DNA from: Mesorhizobium sp. YC-39
GTDB lineage: Bacteria; Pseudomonadota; Alphaproteobacteria; Rhizobiales; Rhizobiaceae
DNA: 64,000 bases
Reading direction: 5' to 3'
Assembly: GCF_025753795.1 (NCBI RefSeq)
Contig: NZ_JAOWPS010000005.1
Span: forward strand, 186,001 to 250,000
The position numbers and the translations under genes were made by a program. Below are positions 58,016 to 64,000 of the stretch, one piece after another (position 1 is the stretch's first letter; each line of letters begins with the position of its first letter). Under the pieces are notes generated by a model. The model searched no databases, was not told the origin of the DNA, and saw nothing but the letters and a program-made list of their open reading frames with translations.

Positions 58016-59899
58016 ATGCTAGACCGGCCGTTGGCGGCGATTGCCCACAAGACATGGCGCGGAGCGGATGCCCCGCAGGATTTTATCAGCCTTGCCGACA
58101 TTGTTTCTTTTGTCCGGCGGTATGTTTTCTCGATTCTGGCGTTCCTGGTCGCCGGGATCCTCTGCGCCACGTTTTACGTTGCTACCTCGGATCCAATCTA
58201 TGCGGCGCGAACCCAGATCCTGATCGAACCAAAGATTCCCAGAAACCTTCAGCAGCAGCCCGCCGAAGTGAATCTGTCGCTCGACACCGCTCAGGTCGAG
58301 AGCCAGCTTGCAGTTCTGCGCTCGCAGAAGATCGCGATGATGGTGATCGACGACCTTGGACTCATGAACAATCCAACGTTCAGGGATATGCACGGTCCGA
58401 CCATCGGCGAGAGATTTCGCCGGGCTTGGATAAGTGTTGTTCAGGCCGGCGGTTTCCATGCCAGCTATGCCGCCCTGACGAATTTCTTCGATCGAATGCT
58501 GACCTGGCCGGATCAAAAACAAACCAACAGTCCGCAGCCGGAAGGCGAGCGTGAGCGTAGCGCGGTGGAGATATTCAACGATGGCCTGGATGTCCAGCGT
58601 GTCGGTGTCTCGTATGCTATAGACATTACATTCCAGTCTCTGGACCCGGTATTGTCGGCGCGCATCGCAAACGCTACGGCGGAGGCGTTCGTACGTGAGC
58701 AAGTGCAAACGACAAAAGTTGCGGCTAGCGAAGGCATTGCATGGTTGGAAAGGCGGATGCGGGAGGTCGGCAACCAAATGAACGAGGCGACCAGGATCGC
58801 CCAGGAGTTTCGCGCAAAACACGACTACAGTATCGGCCAGGAGGAGACGTCCGTCGAGGGACAGGGTCTCCCCCTCAACCAAGAACAGCCAACACACCAG
58901 ACCACGCTAGAGCAGTTGGAAGTTACCGCCGACACCTACCGCAAGATGTATGAAAGCCTGCTCGGGGCGTATACGAACTCGGTCGACCAACAGCCCTATC
59001 TGATCGCCAATGCCCGTGTCATTACATCGGCGATGGGCCCAAAGACAGCCAGTCGGCCGCGCAAGACGCTGATCCTCGCCTTTGGCGCACTTGCCGGACT
59101 GGTGGCTGGCATCGGGTTTGCCGTGGCGCGGCGCGGCCTCGATCGGACTGTGAGGACGCCGCATCAGATCCGCGGCGAACTGGGTCTAGCCTGCATTGGA
59201 GAATTGCCGCCGGTCAGCTTCAGGCGGGGTGGTTTTGGTCGGCTTAATGAGGTGCTCAGGGATCCAGACTCTTCATTCAGCGGGAGCCTTAAGAGCGTCA
59301 AGGCGATCATGAGCTTGGCCGGGGCTGCCCAGCCTAGGTGCCGCATCGGAATCACATCCGTGTCCCCCGGCGATGGAAAGAGCACCGTTGTAAGCAATCT
59401 GGCGGCCCTCTATGGGGTGTCGGGCACAGCGACCCTCGTGATCAACGCGGACCATAAGTCGGCGCTGGCCAACGAACTTCTCAATTCATCCGATTTCAAC
59501 ATGATCGATCAGGATTCCGGAAGCCCTAAAGATCTCGTCAAGCAAATCCAGTTCATTGAAGAGACATCGTTTTATTACTTGAAGAACGTTAAGTCGAAAT
59601 CGATGAGTTTGCTTGTTCCCAAGAATATGGAAATACTACTTAGCGATGTTGGTTCTTACAATGTTGTCATTGTTGAACTTCCCCCCTTTAGTTCAGGTGC
59701 TGAAGGGCTTGCTGTCTGCCCGCTTCTTGATGGTGTGATTGTGGTGGCCCAGTGGGGTGTGACGTCGCTTGATCAACTTGAAGATCTGACGCAGACTCTC
59801 AGAAATACCAATTCGACCGTACTTGGCGTGTTGATGACGCGTGTTCGTTCTGTTTCGGCTCATCGTTACCGGAAGCGCGCAGCCCAAGCACCGCGCTGA
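58016..59899 (+). CDS. Wzz/BY-kinase-like polysaccharide co-polymerase
   Basis: This protein of about 627 aa combines a Wzz domain with a cytosolic ATPase-like domain (ExoP/GumC-type). Helix 1 lies near residues 39-60 (FSILAFLVAGILCATFYVA), the periplasmic coiled-coil lies between, and helix 2 is near 351-370 (LAFGALAGLVAGIGFAV). Walker A is SPGDGKSTV (about 448-456). Walker A' reads VINADHKSA instead of VxxxDxDxR, and Walker B reads VVIVELPPF with Glu for Asp. Only one Tyr is near the C-terminus (HRYRKRAAQ). It may bind ATP but be a poor tyrosine kinase. TTG 57995 is an alternative start. Confidence 0.91.
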   Translation: MLDRPLAAIAHKTWRGADAPQDFISLADIVSFVRRYVFSILAFLVAGILCATFYVATSDPIYAARTQILIEPKIPRNLQQQPAEVNLSLDTAQVESQLAVLRSQKIAMMVIDDLGLMNNPTFRDMHGPTIGERFRRAWISVVQAGGFHASYAALTNFFDRMLTWPDQKQTNSPQPEGERERSAVEIFNDGLDVQRVGVSYAIDITFQSLDPVLSARIANATAEAFVREQVQTTKVAASEGIAWLERRMREVGNQMNEATRIAQEFRAKHDYSIGQEETSVEGQGLPLNQEQPTHQTTLEQLEVTADTYRKMYESLLGAYTNSVDQQPYLIANARVITSAMGPKTASRPRKTLILAFGALAGLVAGIGFAVARRGLDRTVRTPHQIRGELGLACIGELPPVSFRRGGFGRLNEVLRDPDSSFSGSLKSVKAIMSLAGAAQPRCRIGITSVSPGDGKSTVVSNLAALYGVSGTATLVINADHKSALANELLNSSDFNMIDQDSGSPKDLVKQIQFIEETSFYYLKNVKSKSMSLLVPKNMEILLSDVGSYNVVIVELPPFSSGAEGLAVCPLLDGVIVVAQWGVTSLDQLEDLTQTLRNTNSTVLGVLMTRVRSVSAHRYRKRAAQAPR

Positions 59900-60288
59900 C
59901 ATCGATCTTGTCTTCCTCGCGGCGGTGTCAGTCGAGCGCAAGCTCAGCGGCAGGTTCGACACTGCCCGTCAATTCGACACCTGCATGTCAAGTGAATCTG
60001 CGCCCTTGGGCAAGGCGGCGCAGAGGACCCGTTAGACAGGCCGCGCCATGCTCCCACGGGTGCCTGAGGAGGCCAGCGAGTCGAACGTCCGATTCCGTTA
60101 TCGCGCCTGTCATTGGTCGGAGCAGCCATTGGTCGGAGCAGCCATTCGTCCGTACCTAGCCTAGCATCTTAGGTGTAGCCCGGCCGCTGCCAATCACCCC
60201 CAATCTACCACCTTTTCTCTGCTTGCCGGAGGTCATCCGTCGTGGAGAAAATGCAAACGAAAACAGCTGAAATCGAGCGTGAGCAGAG
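59900..60288. other. Intergenic region before the priming glycosyltransferase gene
   Basis: These 389 bases hold no gene. A 16-bp tandem repeat CATTGGTCGGAGCAGC lies at 60111-60142. The 3' part, with CGTGAGCAGAG before ATG 60289, must include the ribosome site of the next gene. Confidence 0.55.
60111..60142 (+). repeat. 16-bp tandem repeat (2 copies)
   Basis: CATTGGTCGGAGCAGC is repeated directly without spacer (60111-60126, 60127-60142), then breaks off after CATTCG. It lies in a non-coding promoter region. Confidence 0.85.
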
Positions 60289-61140
60289 ATGTCCAACGTG
60301 ATCGAAAGCAACCTGCGGCCGTGCGAAGACTTGGCCATTCTGGTCGGGGCCGGGCCTGCGGCGACATTGCTTCTTCGGCGTGAGAGCGGCGCAGCCGCCG
60401 CATCGAATACGACAGAGCTTTCGTCGCCTCAACTCAACGCAAGCCATGACCACGGCACCATTGCGCTTGAGCCGGATATGCAAACGGCAAGCATTCAAGA
60501 AGATGCGCGGGGCGACCGCCGACAGCCTCTCGGCGGTTGGGCCAAGAGGCTGCTGGACCTGTCGGTAGCCTCGACAGCGCTCATTCTGGCCAGTCCGATC
60601 CTGCTTCTGATCCCGCTTCTGATCAAGGCCACCACAGGCGGTCCGGCGCTGTTTGTCCACCGCCGTATTGGATTCAACGGAAAGGTCTTCGACTGCTACA
60701 AGTTCCGCACCATGGTACCGAATGCCGAGGAGGTGCTCGAGCGGCATCTGAGCTGCGATCCACAAGCCGCCCAGGAGTGGACAGCCAACCAGAAGCTGAA
60801 GTGCGATCCGCGTATCCTGTTTTTCGGAAAGATGCTTCGCAAATCGAGCTTGGATGAGCTGCCGCAGCTGTTCAACATCTTGCGTGGCGACATGAGTTGC
60901 GTCGGTCCGCGACCTGTCGTTGCCGATGAATTGCAACGCTATGGCGCCGCATCGCACGAATATTTGAAGACGCGGCCAGGACTGACCGGCCTCTGGCAGA
61001 TAAACGGGAGAAACATGACCAAATATTCGCATCGCGTATTGCTGGATACGCAATACGTTCGAACATGGTCTCTACGCCGCGATCTTTCGATCCTGGTGCG
61101 GACAATACCGGCCATGATGAAATTTGATCAGACCTCCTGA
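60289..61140 (+). CDS. Undecaprenyl-phosphate sugar phosphotransferase (ExoY/WbaP C-terminal type)
   Basis: This 283-aa monotopic membrane enzyme starts repeat-unit synthesis by moving a sugar-1-phosphate to undecaprenyl phosphate. Features: a variable N-terminus of about 80 residues, one membrane segment (ASTALILASPILLLIPLLIK), then FVHRRIGFNGKVFDCYKFRT with the basic loop, LRKSSLDELPQLFNILRGDM with catalytic Asp-Glu, SCVGPRPVVADELQRY and RPGLTGLWQINGR. Its size and lack of N-terminal helices place it with ExoY. This is the only priming transferase in the window. Confidence 0.95.
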   Translation: MSNVIESNLRPCEDLAILVGAGPAATLLLRRESGAAAASNTTELSSPQLNASHDHGTIALEPDMQTASIQEDARGDRRQPLGGWAKRLLDLSVASTALILASPILLLIPLLIKATTGGPALFVHRRIGFNGKVFDCYKFRTMVPNAEEVLERHLSCDPQAAQEWTANQKLKCDPRILFFGKMLRKSSLDELPQLFNILRGDMSCVGPRPVVADELQRYGAASHEYLKTRPGLTGLWQINGRNMTKYSHRVLLDTQYVRTWSLRRDLSILVRTIPAMMKFDQTS

Positions 61141-61188
61141 ACTTGTAAATGTCCAGGAGGGGCGGTGAGCAGAAACGGTCTCAGCGGA

Positions 61189-61434
61189 TTATCGCCTCCG
61201 CCCTGGGCGGTGCCACAACACGGCAAGCGCGAGGCCGGCCAAGTAGGCAATTTGGGTGACCATAACAAGATAGAGCGTCGAGCGGATGGTGGTTTGAACA
61301 GACAGGTGGAGAATACTGCCCGTAGCTATGCTGCCGACGATCACCACCGATGTCGCCGCTATCAGCGCTGGCACGCGCAGCGTGAGCCCTATTATCAGGG
61401 CAAGGCCCGCAACGCCGACGATGGCAAGCAGCAC
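61189..61434 (-). CDS. Small three-helix membrane protein
   Basis: This frame encodes about 81 residues with three hydrophobic segments (LLAIVGVAGLALIIGLTL, ALIAATSVVIVGSIATGSIL, YLVMVTQIAYLAGLALAVLW) and a basic C-terminus. GTG 61434 has GGGAGG at ideal spacing; a TTG at 61452 is possible but less good. It lies between two polysaccharide genes on the opposite strand. Function unknown; small membrane partners are known beside some EPS export systems. Confidence 0.6.
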   Translation of the reverse strand: MLLAIVGVAGLALIIGLTLRVPALIAATSVVIVGSIATGSILHLSVQTTIRSTLYLVMVTQIAYLAGLALAVLWHRPGRRR

Positions 61435-61583
61435 GACGACCTCCCAGGTCAATTTGCTTTTTGCGCAAGATCAACCCTGTCGAAGGAAATCAGAGTCGCT
61501 CGTTTCTGTGAAGCCATCCACTTAGCTAAGCGTTCCGGTGGCGCAGTCAGGGCCGGGACTATTGATATCGTCGGAGTGGTGAA

Positions 61584-63056
61584 ATGCAGATTTCCGTCAT
61601 AGGGGTAATGATTTGCACGGGAATTCTGGCATTCGTCGCTTACATGCGCTGGTCGATGATCGCTGCGCTGATTGCCTCCCTGGCTTTTGGTGCGACGGCA
61701 ATCGGCACAATAACCTCGCTCGGCGGCTCATCGCCGCTAATCTTCACGGTCTTTGATATGCTCCTGATAGTGGCCGCGCTGGCTCGACGGGGTATCTGGA
61801 GAGAAATAGGAGCGGTCTTCGTTCGTATCGGTGCAGCATGGATCGTCTGCGCGCTCATGATCTATGTGAGCATGGGAGCGCTGTTATTTCCGAGGCTCTT
61901 TGCGGGGCAGACGAGCGCCTTCGTCGCTTCCCGCACCGGCAGGGGCGTCTACGAAGCGGCGTTGGCGCCGGTATCGGCCAACATCTCTCAGGCGGGATAC
62001 TTTGTTCTGGGAGGGTTGACGTTCCTGGCGGTCTGTCTGCTGCTTCAGCGCAGCGGCACGTTAGCGGATATCAGGCGGGGCTTCTTCCTCTGGTTCACCT
62101 TGCACGCGTTGATGGGCATTCTGGATTTGTTGGGCAAGGTGATCGGCGCCGGCGACATTCTCGCCCCGATTCGTACCGCCAACTACGCTATGCTGACGCA
62201 AGTTACGGAAGCTGGGTTTTGGCGGATTGCGGGGGCGTTTTCAGAGGCATCGGCGTTTGGCGGAGCATCGCTGGCAGGGCTGGCGTTCACCTACACTTAT
62301 TGGCGCAAGACCGGATCGAAATTCGCATTGGGATTAGGAGCGGCCCTGTTTGTTCTCCTGCTGCTGTCGACATCGTCGACCGCCTATGTCGGTCTTGCAA
62401 TCGTAAGCGTGCCCGTTGTCTTTTCCGTCGTCAAGTCGCTCACTTCAGGTCGGCTGAGGTCGGGGGAGGCACTGCTTATCGCGCTGCTACCGTTCTCGCT
62501 CCTCTCCGCGATGGCCGCCAGTCTGCTCTATCCTCATTTCTTCGATCCGGTTTTGCAGCTTGTCGACACCACGGTAATCAACAAAGTCACATCAGCCTCC
62601 GGCCAGGAGCGCAGCTACTGGAACTACAAAAGCCTGCAGTCTTTCTTCGATACAGGTGGACTGGGGGTCGGGTTGGGAAGCTCGCGGGCCTCGAGTTGGC
62701 CGATAGCGCTGCTTTCCCAGTTGGGGCTGTTCGGCACCGCGATGATGACAGTTCTGTTGGCAATGCTGGTGCGGGGCCTAAGGGGTGGCGGGCGTATCGA
62801 CCCCGAGGTCGACGCGATCGCGTCGAGTGTCCGCGCTTGCGCCTTGTCGGCGCTCGTGGCCGGATCCCTGGCAAGTGGCAGCGCCGACCCGGGTATCGTG
62901 TTCTTGATTCCTCTCGCTGTCGTTCTTGTCAGCCGGCTCTTGCCTGTTGAAGACGACAGCGTTGCTGGGGCTCCTGTAAGGACGCTTCAGCATTCGCGCG
63001 ATTCCAGCGAAAACATGATTCAAGCGCAGGCCGGCACCGTTCCAGGCCGCGTCTAG
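61584..63056 (+). CDS. O-antigen ligase/Wzy-like polysaccharide polymerase
   Basis: This 490-aa polytopic protein has about 12 helices. The segment FWRIAGAFSEASAFGGASLA followed by a helix and FVLLLLSTSSTAYVGLAIVS matches the Wzy_C/O-antigen-ligase arrangement, and a long periplasmic loop follows (PHFFDPVLQLVDTTVINKVT, SGQERSYWNYKSLQSFFDTG). It would join repeat units begun by the ExoY-type enzyme. It is in the same direction as the Wzz/BY-kinase gene, one opposing small gene apart. Confidence 0.85.
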   Translation: MQISVIGVMICTGILAFVAYMRWSMIAALIASLAFGATAIGTITSLGGSSPLIFTVFDMLLIVAALARRGIWREIGAVFVRIGAAWIVCALMIYVSMGALLFPRLFAGQTSAFVASRTGRGVYEAALAPVSANISQAGYFVLGGLTFLAVCLLLQRSGTLADIRRGFFLWFTLHALMGILDLLGKVIGAGDILAPIRTANYAMLTQVTEAGFWRIAGAFSEASAFGGASLAGLAFTYTYWRKTGSKFALGLGAALFVLLLLSTSSTAYVGLAIVSVPVVFSVVKSLTSGRLRSGEALLIALLPFSLLSAMAASLLYPHFFDPVLQLVDTTVINKVTSASGQERSYWNYKSLQSFFDTGGLGVGLGSSRASSWPIALLSQLGLFGTAMMTVLLAMLVRGLRGGGRIDPEVDAIASSVRACALSALVAGSLASGSADPGIVFLIPLAVVLVSRLLPVEDDSVAGAPVRTLQHSRDSSENMIQAQAGTVPGRV

Positions 63057-63075
63057 CATAATCCGCCCCGGAGGA

Positions 63076-64000
63076 CTACGGAGTGCCCACAGTATCGCCG
63101 ACGGTTTCTGCTTTGAGTTCTATTCCCGGCGCCTCGTGCCGCTCGGTCGATATCAGGTCCAGCGCGCCCGTTTCATCCGGAGCCAGTGGTATTTCAACCT
63201 TGATGGTGTCTCCAGGCTCCACGACACTCGTTTCGTTAGCTTGTATTTGCATCGTCGTACCATCCGCCGACGGTCGGAAAATCGTATAGATCGGCGCGGC
63301 CAGATCCGCGTTGGCTCGGTGGGCAAGAAGATTCGGGGCAGATATCGCGGAGTCGTACAATAGCCGCCTTGCTGTTTCTGTCTTGCTGTCGAGAGCGTCG
63401 AGTTCGGCTTGAGTTTGACGCAGGTCGATCGTTATCTCGTTTTTCCGTCCGTCCTGGAGTTCGAGAATTGATATGTCGGTCTTGCTGATTTCCTGACGGC
63501 CACGCAGCAGACTGGTTTCCGCCGACAACCTCTCGCTCTGCACCTGGGCGAGGGCTCGTTCTAGAGAAAATTCCCGCGGCGCCGCCGCAAGACCTTTGAC
63601 CACAAGCGCCGAGACGGCCTTCAACTCTTTCTGGATAGAGTCAATCTGCTTGTCGAGGAAAACGAGCTGCGCGTCCAGCGAGGCGAGTTCCTTCTGGAGG
63701 AAGTCACGCAAACCTTGAAGCGCCTTGATCTGGATATCCAGCCCCTCGCTGCGCGCTTGGAAGATTAAATGCTCCTGCTTCACGAGCATGGCAATGATGT
63801 CGTCCTGAATGCGTGACGTCAGCTGGGGCGGAAACTGAATGTCGCTGGCATGCGAGAGTTCCGCCTCGAGCCGTGCCTTACGAGCGAGGAGATTGGCTTC
63901 GTTCAGCCTAAGCAGGTTCACATCCCCTCGACCTTGGATCACTTCGCGCTCGAACCGAGCGTCCTTGTCCTCCCGCGTCCGCAATCCGCCCGCGATGCTC
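63076..64000 (-). CDS. HlyD-like membrane-fusion/adaptor protein, partial (runs off right edge)
   Basis: The frame remains open to base 64000, so the N-terminus with its membrane helix lies outside. About 307 residues are visible. They contain a long coiled-coil hairpin (LEAELSHASDIQFPPQLTSR, IKALQGLRDFLQKELASLDA, ERALAQVQSERLSAETSLLR) and a C-terminal beta domain (SAISAPNLLAHRANADLAAP, ETSVVEPGDTIKVEIPL), as in HlyD/PrsE-type adaptors of type I or polysaccharide export systems. Its ABC partner is not visible. It is convergent with the Wzy-like gene, 19 bp apart. Confidence 0.85.
   Translation of the reverse strand, partial: SIAGGLRTREDKDARFEREVIQGRGDVNLLRLNEANLLARKARLEAELSHASDIQFPPQLTSRIQDDIIAMLVKQEHLIFQARSEGLDIQIKALQGLRDFLQKELASLDAQLVFLDKQIDSIQKELKAVSALVVKGLAAAPREFSLERALAQVQSERLSAETSLLRGRQEISKTDISILELQDGRKNEITIDLRQTQAELDALDSKTETARRLLYDSAISAPNLLAHRANADLAAPIYTIFRPSADGTTMQIQANETSVVEPGDTIKVEIPLAPDETGALDLISTERHEAPGIELKAETVGDTVGTP

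Noticed and set aside
1..64000. CRISPR array, tRNA or rRNA genes
   Set aside because: No regularly spaced repeats, no cloverleaf-like segments with TTCRANY arms and no ribosomal RNA blocks were found by reading; a tRNA scan would settle it.

Overview
The window is GC-rich chromosomal DNA that reads like a rhizobial alphaproteobacterium, most likely Mesorhizobium or a close relative (inference from gene content, codon use and the coxMNOP-type oxidase; no species call is possible from sequence alone). It has three functional blocks and one scarred, lower-GC stretch. Block 1 (1-10 kb) opens with the C-terminal part of a ribose-type sugar ABC ATPase. A c-type cytochrome and heme O synthase (ctaB) follow, and a five-gene heme-copper oxidase operon on the minus strand (subunits II, I, III, III-like, IV) supplies an alternative terminal oxidase. 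A DUF2189 membrane protein, a YbaK-type tRNA deacylase and a small secreted protein lie in between. Block 2 (10-24 kb) is about uptake and salvage. An aldo/keto reductase is followed by a minus-strand operon in which an ECF importer (S, fused double ATPase, T) is bracketed by two paralogous phosphoribosyltransferases, with a LysR regulator divergent from it. Next comes a second minus-strand operon: an unusual LacI-HTH/PfkB-kinase fusion, a ThuA-like protein, a ribose/fructose-type ABC importer (ATPase, binding protein, two permeases) and an M20 deacylase. A perfect 14-bp LacI-style palindrome sits 14 bp upstream of the fusion gene. Block 3 (24-50 kb) is a large cell-surface polysaccharide locus. 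It starts with an asparagine-synthase/ACP/acyl-ligase/NadE-like module and a GNAT protein. A Wzx/Wzy-type assembly set follows: glycosyltransferases, Wzz, VpsF-like polymerase, Wzx flippase, and wecB/wecC/wecG for N-acetylmannosaminuronate. Then come a second asparagine synthase, a GH5 hydrolase, a heparinase-like lyase, a sterol-desaturase-like hydroxylase and a CelD-type acyltransferase. A NmrA-type reductase with its divergent LysR regulator closes the block. The stretch 51.9-56 kb is a junkyard: a 3' fragment of radC, a VanZ-like gene, an AT-rich acyltransferase whose stop codon lies in an IS200/IS605-type left end, a dead Y1 transposase, a cluster of palindromes and about 1 kb with no recognisable gene. 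The last block (56-64 kb) begins a second polysaccharide locus: a Crp/Fnr regulator, a LuxR-type regulator, a Wzz/BY-kinase-like protein with altered Walker motifs, an ExoY-type priming glycosyltransferase, an O-antigen-ligase/Wzy-like protein and an HlyD-like adaptor that runs off the right edge. The strongest candidates for undescribed biology are the PRT-ECF-PRT salvage operon, the kinase/repressor fusion with its own operator, and the AsnB-ACP-ligase-NadE-like module. No CRISPR array, tRNA or rRNA gene was seen.
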